NCBI GenBank assembly: GCA_028823855.1
Contig: JAPPFL010000001.1
Span: 62,001-126,000 of the forward strand
Origin: Albidovulum sp.
GTDB lineage: Bacteria > Pseudomonadota > Alphaproteobacteria > Rhodobacterales > Rhodobacteraceae
Reading direction: 5' to 3'
Length of the DNA: 64,000 bases
In this document: positions 18,705 to 26,726 of the stretch, one piece after another
How positions within the stretch are numbered: the first letter of the stretch is position 1
Layout: each line of letters starts with the position of its first letter
Position numbers and translations under genes: made by a program
The notes under the pieces: model-generated
What the model saw: only the letters and a program-made list of their open reading frames with translations
What the model was told of the DNA's origin: nothing
The model's database searches: none

Positions 18705-19760
18705 TTATCCGGCTTCGATGGCGTTACCTGTGCTCTGATCAAATACATGGCAAATAGCGGCAGGAACGTTAACTGAAACGTTTTCGCCAATTTCTGCGCG
18801 ATAGTCTTTTGCTGCCTTTACTGCCACCAGCGACCCGGCGACGCGCACCGTCAGCATTGTCGCGTCGCCCAGTAGTTCCATTGTGAACACCGGAGCCGTT
18901 ATTTCGCCGCCGCCGTCTTTTCGTATCGAGGCGTCCTCGGCGCGGAATCCCAAAGTTATCGGTCCGTCTTTTGCCTTTAACCCTTCGACGCGGATGAATT
19001 CCGCTTCGAAAACGCCCTTCGAAACGCTGCCGTCGAGCAAATTCATGGCTGGCGAGCCAATAAAACCGGCAACAAATGCATTGGCGGGTCGATCATAGAT
19101 GTCGGCCGGCGAACCGACTTGCTGCACCACGCCTCTATTCATAACGACCACGCGGTCCGCCAAGGTCATGGCTTCGATTTGGTCGTGCGTCACGTAAATC
19201 GTCGTGACTTGCAGTTCATGGCTCAAGTTCTTGATCTGCGCCCGGGTCGAAACGCGTAGCTTTGCATCGAGATTGGACAAAGGCTCGTCCATAAGAAACA
19301 CATTCGGTTCGCGAACGATCGCCCGCGCTAGAGCGACCCTTTGGCGCTGGCCGCCCGACAATTCCGCAGGTCGGCGGTGCATGAATTCGGTCAATTCGAC
19401 CATGCTTGCGGCGCGCTCCACCCGTTCGCGGTGCGTCGAGGAATCGACTTTGCGCACCTTGAGTGGGAACCGTATGTTTTCGTACACATTCATATTTGGA
19501 TAAAGCCCGTAAGACTGGAACACCATTGCCACGTCTCGGTCCTTCGGGTCCAAATCATTGACGACTTTGCCGCCAATGCGAATTTCGCCTTCCGTCACAT
19601 CTTCCAGCCCGGCAATCATCCTCATCGTGGTTGTCTTGCCGCAACCGGACGGCCCGAGCAGGACAAGGAACTCGCGGTCGGCCACTGTCAAATCGAATTT
19701 CTCGACTCCGGTAAATCCCCCCCACCGCTTCGAAACATTTCTCAACTGGATTTCCGCCAT
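18705..19760 (-). CDS. ABC transporter ATPase, MalK/UgpC type
   Basis: A 351-residue ATPase with an intact nucleotide-binding domain: Walker A GPSGCGKTTTMR near residues 37-48, Q-loop VFQSYGLYP, signature LSGGQRQRVALARA, Walker B VFLMDEPLSNLDAKL and the H-loop YVTHDQIEAM. The C-terminal 110 residues form the regulatory TOBE-type domain. ATG 19760 is chosen because AAGGAG lies 10 bases upstream and the protein then begins MAEIQLRNVSKRW. It is the first gene of the long operon ending at 8112. A palindrome lies 36-58 bases before the start. Confidence 0.93.
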   Translation of the reverse strand: MAEIQLRNVSKRWGGFTGVEKFDLTVADREFLVLLGPSGCGKTTTMRMIAGLEDVTEGEIRIGGKVVNDLDPKDRDVAMVFQSYGLYPNMNVYENIRFPLKVRKVDSSTHRERVERAASMVELTEFMHRRPAELSGGQRQRVALARAIVREPNVFLMDEPLSNLDAKLRVSTRAQIKNLSHELQVTTIYVTHDQIEAMTLADRVVVMNRGVVQQVGSPADIYDRPANAFVAGFIGSPAMNLLDGSVSKGVFEAEFIRVEGLKAKDGPITLGFRAEDASIRKDGGGEITAPVFTMELLGDATMLTVRVAGSLVAVKAAKDYRAEIGENVSVNVPAAICHVFDQSTGNAIEAG

Positions 19761-19795
19761 AGCATTCGCACTCCTTTTCGGCGATGCATACGAAT

Positions 19796-19818
19796 GCAAT
19801 TCGATAGTATCAAATTGC
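19796..19818. promoter_or_regulatory. 23-base palindrome upstream of the long operon, candidate operator
   Basis: GCAATT-C-GAT-AGT-ATC-A-AATTGC: nine of ten arm positions match around a 3-base centre. It lies just upstream of the ribosome-binding site and start of the first operon gene, where a repressor site would be expected. The LacI protein encoded in the operon is the obvious candidate binder, though LacI-type sites usually have an even symmetry with a central CG, which this lacks. Confidence 0.5.
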
Positions 19819-20480
19819 GCGCTTTGCAACACAAGATTGGCGACGAGGATGCATTTCCCCTACCTTCCAATACAATCAACGGAATCGCTATTTTGATCGG
19901 TAGCGCTCCCGGTCTCTTCCTAATCGGGGTCGATGGAGTCCACTACCGGTAATCTTCGAATATTGAGTTTCAAACCGAAGACGATTCCTACGCTCGAATG
20001 CGCCGACACCGCCTAAGCGATTCCGCGGTCGCCGCGAGTTTCGCCGAGGGAATCGAATCCGGGCTTTTCGGCCTCGCAAAGGAATGAAAATTTGTGCTTG
20101 CGAAACAGTTTGCCAAACAAAGCGCGTGATTGGCCTGATCCAGCAATATTTTGTTCAATTGGCCGTCGGTCGCGTCTTTGGAAATAGGCGTCTGTCCATG
20201 CGCCGGTCTTCACTCGTCTATCCGAAATGTGTCGGACCTGCACCTTGCAGGTCGCAGCGGGCCAAGCGAGCCGCGAATAGCTGAAAGCAATGAATCCGAA
20301 TGCATGAGCCGCAACTATTCACGATACGGTTCAATACGTAGTTGAGCCCGAGCAAATTCGACCGCGACTCGATTTCGAGACGGCGCCGGCCCCTAGCGAA
20401 ATCCTTGCGCGCAGATCGCTTAAATTGCGATCTGAGCGCAAAACTGCGCTTTCAATGAACATTCTCGAAGGCGACCGACC
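19819..20480. other. Gap without a recognisable gene
   Basis: About 660 bases upstream of the ABC/HpsN-like operon and downstream of the racemase-type gene. Short frames on both strands show no family similarity. It presumably contains the operon promoter near its left end and the end of the Liv/racemase transcript at its right end. No terminator hairpin with a T-run is evident. Confidence 0.4.
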
Positions 20481-21179
20481 CTAATGGGCTACCGGAAATC
20501 CATAGCCCCCGATCTTGGACGTGCGAAGGTTCGCGGCAACGAGGGCTTCGGCAAACGTGACGGCGCAACTCAATCCATCGACGACCGGGAGCCCGAATTC
20601 ATTCGTCAACTGCTCCGCCAGGCTGGTCATTCCTGCGCATCCGAGAACGATGGCGTCCGATTGATCTTCTCTGATCGAGAGCTCGATTTCGCGTCGAATG
20701 ATTTCAGTAGTCTCCGGAAACTTGTGCTCCAGTTTCAATACGGGAATGTCGGTCGCCCTGATTCTGGCGCAGCGGGATGCCAATCCGTATTTGATCAAGT
20801 TGGCTTCCAGTACGGGCACCGAGCGCGAAAGGGTCGTAACCACGGTGAATTTGTTGCTGAGCATGCTGGCCGCATGGCAGGCGGATTCGCCGATGCCCAC
20901 GACTGGCACCTCTAGCATACACCGTACTGCGTCCAGCCCGGTATCGTCGAAACACGCGATTACGACTCCGTCAACGTCATTATGGCGCTCGACTTGCGCT
21001 AAAAGTCCGGATAGGCAAGCCGCGCCGTCAAAAAAACCTTGGATGCTTGGCGGTCCCGACAATGATCCAACCGCGACGATTTGCGTGTCGGGCCTCGAGA
21101 CGCGCCGGGCCGCGCGCGAAATACTCTCGGTCATTGACGCCGTACTGTTGGGATTGGCAACGAGCAATTTCATGGCCAT
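20481..21179 (-). CDS. Aspartate/glutamate/hydantoin racemase family protein
   Basis: A 232-residue member of the Asp/Glu racemase superfamily, hydantoin-racemase-like. It begins MAMKLLVANPNSTASMT, the standard first strand, and has both catalytic cysteines: VVIACFDDTGLD near residue 80 and VLGCAGMTSLAEQL near 185. The enzyme inverts a stereocentre next to a carboxylate or a hydantoin ring by a two-base mechanism; relatives include maleate isomerase and allantoin racemase. ATG 21179 is chosen over GTG 21191; either way it adjoins or overlaps the livF stop. Operon position suggests it handles the compound imported by the Liv system. Confidence 0.9.
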   Translation of the reverse strand: MAMKLLVANPNSTASMTESISRAARRVSRPDTQIVAVGSLSGPPSIQGFFDGAACLSGLLAQVERHNDVDGVVIACFDDTGLDAVRCMLEVPVVGIGESACHAASMLSNKFTVVTTLSRSVPVLEANLIKYGLASRCARIRATDIPVLKLEHKFPETTEIIRREIELSIREDQSDAIVLGCAGMTSLAEQLTNEFGLPVVDGLSCAVTFAEALVAANLRTSKIGGYGFPVAH

Positions 21180-21180
21180 T

Positions 21181-21906
21181 CTACACCGCACCTCCCAGGT
21201 AAGCGGCCTTTACACGTTCGTCATTCAGCAAATTGCGGGATTCTCCAGATATCACGATGCTGCCGGTCGTTAACGCATACGCCCGATGCGAGATGCTTAG
21301 AGCCATTCGCGAGTTTTGCTCGACCAGCAGAACGGTAACGCCATCGTCGCAATTGATTCTAACAATCGAGCGCGCGATGTCTTGGACTAGTTTTGGCGCA
21401 ATTCCTAGCGATGGCTCGTCCAGAAGCAAAAGCCTAGGAGAAGCCATGAGGGCTCGCCCAATTACAAGCATTTGCTGTTCCCCGCCGGAAAGCGTCCCTG
21501 CCGTCTGGCGATATCGTTCCTTCAACCGGGGGAACCGCTCGAGAACGCTCTCGAGCGTATTCATGATTTCGGCTTTTCCGCTACGGGTGAATGCGCCCAT
21601 CAAAAGGTTGTCTTTGACCGACATATAGGGAAATACCCGGCGCCCTTCCGGAACCATGGATATACCCTTGCCTACGATGCCCGCGGTATCGCTGCCGTCG
21701 ATCCTTTCTCCTTCGAAATGGATTGAACCGCTATTTATTTTGGAAAGTCCTGTGATTGCACGGAGAATCGACGACTTCCCGGCCCCATTTGCGCCGATCA
21801 AAGCGACCGTTTCCCCCTCGTTCAGTTCAAGCGTCACGCCTCTAAGCGCATAGACTCGGTCATAATAGAGTTCGACATCTTGAAACTGCAGAATTGGCGA
21901 AGTCAC
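21181..21906 (-). CDS. livF: Branched-chain-amino-acid-type ABC ATPase LivF
   Basis: A 241-residue ATPase. Walker A is GANGAGKSSILRAITGL near residue 38, the signature TLSGGEQQMLVIGRALM and Walker B LLLLDEPSLGIAPKLV, followed by the LivF-typical VLLVEQNSRMALSISHRAY. EGRRVFPYMSVKDNLLMGAF is a strong LivF signature. The C-terminal AYLGG completes the family. It couples ATP hydrolysis to uptake through LivHM. Encoded three bases behind livG and immediately before the racemase-type gene. The substrate class of Liv transporters ranges from amino acids to amides and aromatic acids, so it should not be read as leucine-specific. Confidence 0.94.
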   Translation of the reverse strand: MTSPILQFQDVELYYDRVYALRGVTLELNEGETVALIGANGAGKSSILRAITGLSKINSGSIHFEGERIDGSDTAGIVGKGISMVPEGRRVFPYMSVKDNLLMGAFTRSGKAEIMNTLESVLERFPRLKERYRQTAGTLSGGEQQMLVIGRALMASPRLLLLDEPSLGIAPKLVQDIARSIVRINCDDGVTVLLVEQNSRMALSISHRAYALTTGSIVISGESRNLLNDERVKAAYLGGAV

Positions 21907-21909
21907 TAG

Positions 21910-22701
21910 CTAGATCCCGATCTCGTCATCGGAACTGCCCAAATAGGCTTCGATTACATTCTCGTCGCTCTGGATTTGAGCCGGCGTTCCCTCGGCGATT
22001 TTTTTGCCGAAATTCAATACGATAATCCTGTCGGAGATCGTCATAACGGCCGCCATGTCATGTTCTACGAGCAAGACCGTAACGCCTCTGTCGCGGACGG
22101 ATTTAACCAATGAAACCATCTTCATGGTCTCGTCTTGGTTCATTCCCGCAAACGGTTCGTCGAGCAGCAGAGCGACCGGATCGGTAGACAGGCCTATGGC
22201 GATGCCGAGAGCCCGCAAATGTCCCTGAGGCAAATTGCTCGCCCGCTCGTTGGCGATCTCCGAAATTCCGAGGAAGGAAAGGACCTCGTCAGCCCTTCGT
22301 CCGAAACTATCTTCGTCCGAACGCGCGGCACGCGAGCCAAAGAAATATCCCGATAGAGATGCCGTCGAACGAAGGTGCTGGGCGATCAAGACGCTTTCCC
22401 TGACAGTCATGTTCTTGAATATGCTTGTCTCTTGGAAGGTCCGCACAATTCCCATCCGCGCTACGATATGCGGCTTCAAATCGGAAATCCGCTTTCCTCG
22501 AAACAGCACTTCGCCCGACGTAGTCGCCAAAAACGATGTCATCATCTTGAACAGCGTAGATTTACCGGCTCCGTTCGGTCCGATCACCGACAAGATTTCG
22601 TGCTCCTGAACATCGAAAGATACTGCGTCGGTTGCGGTCAAACCACCGAATTTTCGAGTCAATTCGCGAATTTCCAGTAGCGGGGTCACTGCCGCGCCCA
22701 T
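21910..22701 (-). CDS. livG: Branched-chain-amino-acid-type ABC ATPase LivG
   Basis: A 263-residue ATPase. Walker A is GPNGAGKSTLFKMMTSFL, with the LivG-typical VRTFQETSIFKNMTVRESVL and Walker B VALLLDEPFAGMNQDET, then VLLVEHDMAAVMTISDRII. The signature loop reads NLPQGHLRALGIA; LivG proteins usually have LPYGxQR there, so the Gln/Arg-flanked form is changed (Gly kept, following Gln replaced by His). That may still function since this motif is naturally degenerate in the family. The start overlaps the livM end by 16 bases; a GTG shortly inside is possible. Confidence 0.93.
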   Translation of the reverse strand: MGAAVTPLLEIRELTRKFGGLTATDAVSFDVQEHEILSVIGPNGAGKSTLFKMMTSFLATTSGEVLFRGKRISDLKPHIVARMGIVRTFQETSIFKNMTVRESVLIAQHLRSTASLSGYFFGSRAARSDEDSFGRRADEVLSFLGISEIANERASNLPQGHLRALGIAIGLSTDPVALLLDEPFAGMNQDETMKMVSLVKSVRDRGVTVLLVEHDMAAVMTISDRIIVLNFGKKIAEGTPAQIQSDENVIEAYLGSSDDEIGI

Positions 22702-23672
22702 AGAATTCGACTCAGCCTGACACTCAATAGACCGTTCGGAAGAACCAGAATTACAAGAATCAATACGCAGGAGTAAATCAAAAGCTGATACTTTCCGAGT
22801 TCAAATAGCAGGTCCCAGCCGAAATACAGCACAAGCGTCCCGAGCATCGGGCCGAACACGTAACCGAGCCCCCCGAGAAAGCAGTTCAACATGAAGTCGA
22901 TTGAGTCCTTGACAACGAAGCTCGACGGATAGACCGACTGCGCAATGGCTCCGAACATGGCGCCGCCCACTCCTCCGAAGAAAGAAGAAATCGCAAAAAT
23001 AATGACTCGCAGGTAGGCGATGTTAACGCCGACAGACAAAGCAAGCTCTTCATTCTGCTGCATTGACCGGCATAGTTGGCCGAGGCGCGAATTTACGATC
23101 CGGTACATCGCCGCGTAGCAAGCAACCATTAACGCGCATGCCGTGTAGTAAAACGCTAGCTTCGGGTTTTCGATCGCAGAGAAGTCAGGGATTAGGACGA
23201 TGCCGAATATCGACAACTCGCTCGGCAACGGTATGGACACGATGCCTTTCGCGCCGTTTGTGATCGGCAAAGCGAGTGCAGCGAGCCGGACCACTTCGGT
23301 TAGCACCAGAGTTATCATCGCGAAATATACTCCGCGCAAGCGTAATATCGGAAGGCCGATCAATACAGCAACCATGCCCGCGAAAAGGCCGGCGATCGGG
23401 AGGGAGATCCAAAAGGAAATGCCGGCCTTGGTGACCAGAATCGCCGATACATATGCGCCTATCAGCGCGAACGCCCCCTGCCCGATGTTGATTCTGCCGA
23501 TATAAAAAGTGAGCCAGACCCCGGCGCTTGCGACGGACAACAGCGCCACGGATGTCAACGTAAAGTAGAAATTCCAGTAGCCGCTGACGGCAATCAAATA
23601 AGGAATTAGCCAAAACACGGATATTAGGAATGCCGCGAGAGCGAGAATGCGGCGCGCGTCTTTCAGACTCAT
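22686..23672 (-). CDS. livM: Branched-chain-amino-acid-type ABC permease LivM
   Basis: A 328-residue inner-membrane protein with about nine hydrophobic segments. Family markers are INIGQGAFALIGAYVSAIL near residue 60, RLRGVYFAMITLVLTEVVRL, SVGVNIAYLRVIIFAISSFF and GVGGAMFGAIAQSVYPSSF, ending with the cytoplasmic-loop-to-helix FLGGLGYVFGPMLGTLVL. It forms the translocation pore with LivH. Starts four bases after livH ends. Confidence 0.94.
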   Translation of the reverse strand: MSLKDARRILALAAFLISVFWLIPYLIAVSGYWNFYFTLTSVALLSVASAGVWLTFYIGRINIGQGAFALIGAYVSAILVTKAGISFWISLPIAGLFAGMVAVLIGLPILRLRGVYFAMITLVLTEVVRLAALALPITNGAKGIVSIPLPSELSIFGIVLIPDFSAIENPKLAFYYTACALMVACYAAMYRIVNSRLGQLCRSMQQNEELALSVGVNIAYLRVIIFAISSFFGGVGGAMFGAIAQSVYPSSFVVKDSIDFMLNCFLGGLGYVFGPMLGTLVLYFGWDLLFELGKYQLLIYSCVLILVILVLPNGLLSVRLSRILWARQ

Positions 23673-23676
23673 CCAA

Positions 23677-24546
23677 CTACCCCCACGGCTTTCCCATGAG
23701 GCCTTGCGGGCGTATCGCGAGGAAAACCATCAAAGCGATGAAAATCGCGAGATAGGTGATGTCTCCGTACTGGGAAAGCACGGCCAAGCCGACGGCTTCG
23801 AGCATCCCGAGAATGAATCCGCCAGCTATCGCGCCCGAGATCACTCCGGCCCCGCCAATCATGACCATCAAGAACGCCTTGATTGACGTTGGACCGCCCA
23901 TGCCGAGGTTAACTCCCGTTATCGTAACGAGCAGCCCGCCGACGAGTCCGGCCAACATGGCGCCTAGAGCAAACCCGATCATTGAGTAGCGCTTTACATT
24001 GACGCCCATCAATTCGGCCGCCACGCGATCCTGGGCTAGCGCCCTGAGTGCCCGGCCAGTCTTGCTGAAGTGCATAAAGCTGATGAACGCCACTATAGAG
24101 AGAATAGCAATTACGCAGATCAGTATTCTGTCGTAGGGCATGATTATCCTGAAGTCCCAGTTGAAGACGCCATTGACGATCTTCGGGACTCCGCGCTGCT
24201 TTTCGCCGAATACGAGCAAGATGACTGCATCGAGAAGGAAAGCGATTCCCGCCGCAAGCAGCATGGTGCTCTCTTCTCTTGACGACCTGCGGATTACGGG
24301 GCCGAAAAGAAATCTCTCGATCAAGGCACCCAGAATCGCAAGTGTCGCGCACGATGCCAAAAGAGCAAAAATGAAGGGAATCTCGAATTGGCCGTAAAAC
24401 GTGTAGGTAACGAACCCGCCAATGACGTACATCTGCCCATGGGCGAAATTCAGGACGTTCATCAACGCAAATATCAGGGTCAGTCCGAGGGCGATCATTG
24501 CGTATTGGGCTCCGAGATACAAACCGTTCGCAATGACCTGTTCCAT
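23677..24546 (-). CDS. livH: Branched-chain-amino-acid-type ABC permease LivH
   Basis: A 289-residue inner-membrane permease. It opens with ANGLYLGAQYAMIALGLTLI and the strongly conserved ALMNVLNFAHGQMYVIGGFV, and has the interaction loop GRALRALAQDRVAAELMGVN followed by LGAMLAGLVGGLLVTITGVN. C-terminal FIALMVFLAIRPQGLMGKPWG is classic for LivH. Encoded 68 bases behind the binding-protein gene and just before livM. Confidence 0.95.
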   Translation of the reverse strand: MEQVIANGLYLGAQYAMIALGLTLIFALMNVLNFAHGQMYVIGGFVTYTFYGQFEIPFIFALLASCATLAILGALIERFLFGPVIRRSSREESTMLLAAGIAFLLDAVILLVFGEKQRGVPKIVNGVFNWDFRIIMPYDRILICVIAILSIVAFISFMHFSKTGRALRALAQDRVAAELMGVNVKRYSMIGFALGAMLAGLVGGLLVTITGVNLGMGGPTSIKAFLMVMIGGAGVISGAIAGGFILGMLEAVGLAVLSQYGDITYLAIFIALMVFLAIRPQGLMGKPWG

Positions 24547-24614
24547 GCAGGAATCCTTTTTTCGCGTTCCGGACCGGGAGACCGATCCGAAACGTTTCCT
24601 AATTTTTGGCTTTT

Positions 24615-25802
24615 TTAGTCGACTTCTGCAACCAAAAGGGTTTCGAACTCGCCGTTGTTGAAAACATTGACAACGAGCGGAACCGAAAGTTGGCGTCGCT
24701 GCCCGAAGGAAGACGTGCCGACGTAACGCAGCACGGCGTCGCCTTTCATATACGGGTTGGGCGCCTCGAATGTATCCATTGTCATCTTGAATTCTTCGAC
24801 ATCATCGATGCCTGCCGGATTCGCCGCTAGCGTTGCCAGGATATACTCGAGCGCATAAACTTTCGTATTTGACTCGTCGTTGTACTCGCCAAACATGTCG
24901 GTGTACCGCGCGACAAATTCGTTCATCATGTCCGACGCGATTTCGGGCGTGGACGCCCCGCCTACGGAAATGAACCCGTTCGCGAGGTCGCCTGCGCCTT
25001 CGCGCAACACTTGAGCGTCCTGAGCGGTCTCCGTCGAAATCAACCCTTCGAATCCCAACTCGCGCGCCGACCGGATGAGTTGCGGCGCATTGGCGGGCGA
25101 AACGCCAGAAAGTACTAGGAGATCTGGATTTGTTCGAATTACCGGGGTCAGAACCGGCGTGAAGTCCGTCGTATCCACCTGATACGTTACGTTCGCTGAA
25201 ACGGCTTCAAGCCCCAGAGCTTCCGCTGCCGCGAGACCGCTGTCGCGCTGGCTAAGAGGATCGGACTCATTGGCGGCTATGAAAGCTACGGTCTTTACGC
25301 CCTTTTCGTCGATCAGGTACTTGTAGATTGCCGGTCCAGACTGATAGTTGGCAACCATTCCAAGAACTGCGTTCGATGCCGGAGCGGTATACAGTTCTTT
25401 GGGAAAAGCGTACGGGAAATACATGATCCCGCTGGCTTCTGCCACGGGTCTCACAGCCGCCGCCCCGTTGTCTACGTTCGGGCCAACCACATAGTGAATC
25501 CCTTCCTGAGCCATCTTTTCCATTCCGGCGATTGCCCGTTTAGGATCCTTTTGGTCATCGAACGATACGATCTCGATATCGTACATAACATGGCCGATTT
25601 TGTATCCGCCGATTTCATTGATCCACGCTGCGCGGGTTTCCATCGAGCGCTGGTTCGATATACCCCACGCGGCCGCCGGACCGCTCGTAACTCCGACAAA
25701 TCCGATCTTAAGCAATGGATTTTCGGCAAAAACGACAGAACCTTGTGCCATGCTCAGTAAGAGCGCCGCAGAGGCGGCCGAGAAAATGCTTCTACGATTC
25801 AT
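24615..25802 (-). CDS. ABC transporter substrate-binding protein, Leu/Ile/Val or amide type
   Basis: A 395-residue periplasmic binding protein with a leader ending in VVFA before ENPLLK. The mature chain starts with LKIGFVGVTSGPAAAWGISN and contains YDIEIVSFDDQKDPKRAIAG and GIHYVVGPNVDNGAAAVRPV, the family I type 1 layout. The Tyr/Phe-rich IMYFPYAFPKELYTAPASNA is reminiscent of amide- and aromatic-acid-binding relatives. ATG 25802 is preceded by GGAGGAAGAT. It is the first gene of the minus-strand Liv operon and shares a promoter region with the divergent GntR gene, which probably controls it. The ligand is unknown. Confidence 0.92.
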   Translation of the reverse strand: MNRRSIFSAASAALLLSMAQGSVVFAENPLLKIGFVGVTSGPAAAWGISNQRSMETRAAWINEIGGYKIGHVMYDIEIVSFDDQKDPKRAIAGMEKMAQEGIHYVVGPNVDNGAAAVRPVAEASGIMYFPYAFPKELYTAPASNAVLGMVANYQSGPAIYKYLIDEKGVKTVAFIAANESDPLSQRDSGLAAAEALGLEAVSANVTYQVDTTDFTPVLTPVIRTNPDLLVLSGVSPANAPQLIRSARELGFEGLISTETAQDAQVLREGAGDLANGFISVGGASTPEIASDMMNEFVARYTDMFGEYNDESNTKVYALEYILATLAANPAGIDDVEEFKMTMDTFEAPNPYMKGDAVLRYVGTSSFGQRRQLSVPLVVNVFNNGEFETLLVAEVD

Positions 25803-25895
25803 ATCTTCCTCCAAGTTGAATTGCGGGCTTCGGCGCATTTCAATCCGAAACGCCAATATTTGCCTCCGAATTGCACCCGACCACAGAAAAGATAT

Positions 25896-25929
25896 ATTGT
25901 CAACAATAATTGAAAACAATAATTGTCAA
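25896..25929. promoter_or_regulatory. Tandem palindromes in the livJ-type/gntR divergent region, candidate operator
   Basis: CAATAATTG occurs at 25904-25912 and again at 25917-25925, each a perfect odd-centred palindrome, 13 bases apart, and the pair is framed by ATTGTCAA copies at 25896-25903 and 25922-25929. The block directly abuts the GntR start at 25932, so binding there would block its own translation-initiation region or promoter. A site for the GntR/FCD protein is the simplest reading. Confidence 0.6.
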
Positions 25930-25931
25930 AA

Positions 25932-26726
25932 ATGTCGAAGATTCCAAACAGGAAAGCTTTAGGGGCGTCCACTGTTGCTGACTTGAATAGTCGGTCGCGA
26001 GCAAGCGAGCCGGAGCGATCCGGCACGGCGAGCGATTCCGACGGGATTAATCGCTACCGAGTTGACGAAAAATTCATTGTCGAGCGAATATACAATGCGG
26101 TTATGGAACATCGCCTCGCACCTGCCACGAAGCTGAGCGAACATACGCTTTGCGCCACGTTTGGCGTTGGACGCATGCGAGTTCAGCGCGCGCTCCTGCT
26201 GTTGTCCGATCAAGGAATCATAGACCTGGAAAAAAACAGAGGCGCGTTCGTTGTTAGCCCGGGCCCGACCGAGGCGAGCGAAGTCTTCGAAGCCCGCGCA
26301 CTGCTAGAACCTGCGATCGCGCGTCACGTAGCCTCGGACATCGGGTCGAAAAACCTCGAAATGCTCAAGCGACACATTTCGCTGGAGAGCGAAGCGCGCG
26401 GCAGCAACAGCGGTGCCGATTTAATTCGGCTTTCCGGCGAGTTTCATTGGAAACTTGCTCAAGCATCCGGGAATCGTATTCTGAGCCGGGTTGTGCGCGA
26501 GCTTGTTACCAAATCGTCGCTCATTGTCGGTCTATACGGGGCATCCAAACAAAAGGTCTGCCCAAAAGACGAACATTTGGAAATCTTAAGCGCAATTGAG
26601 CGTTGCGAAGCGAATGCGTCCGAGGCGCTGATGATCGAACATCTGAATCGAATCCGTGAAGGCCTGGATTTTTCGGCACCGCAACCGCAGGACGGTGACC
26701 TTGCGGAAATACTGGGAATGAAGTGA
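25932..26726 (+). CDS. GntR-family regulator with FCD effector domain
   Basis: A 264-residue regulator. The winged helix-turn-helix is near residues 40-105 (VDEKFIVERIYNAVMEHRLA; LCATFGVGRMRVQRALLLLS; DQGIIDLEKNRGAFV). The FCD-type all-helical effector domain covers about 115-245 and shows FEARALLEPAIARHVA, a SGEFHWKLAQASGN metal-site segment and DEHLEILSAIERCEANASEA. The Leu-Lys rich N-terminal 35 residues are poorly conserved. ATG 25932 is chosen; TTG 25923 is in frame upstream. It diverges from the Liv operon, so it is very likely its regulator and responds to the imported acid or a product. Confidence 0.9.
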   Translation: MSKIPNRKALGASTVADLNSRSRASEPERSGTASDSDGINRYRVDEKFIVERIYNAVMEHRLAPATKLSEHTLCATFGVGRMRVQRALLLLSDQGIIDLEKNRGAFVVSPGPTEASEVFEARALLEPAIARHVASDIGSKNLEMLKRHISLESEARGSNSGADLIRLSGEFHWKLAQASGNRILSRVVRELVTKSSLIVGLYGASKQKVCPKDEHLEILSAIERCEANASEALMIEHLNRIREGLDFSAPQPQDGDLAEILGMK

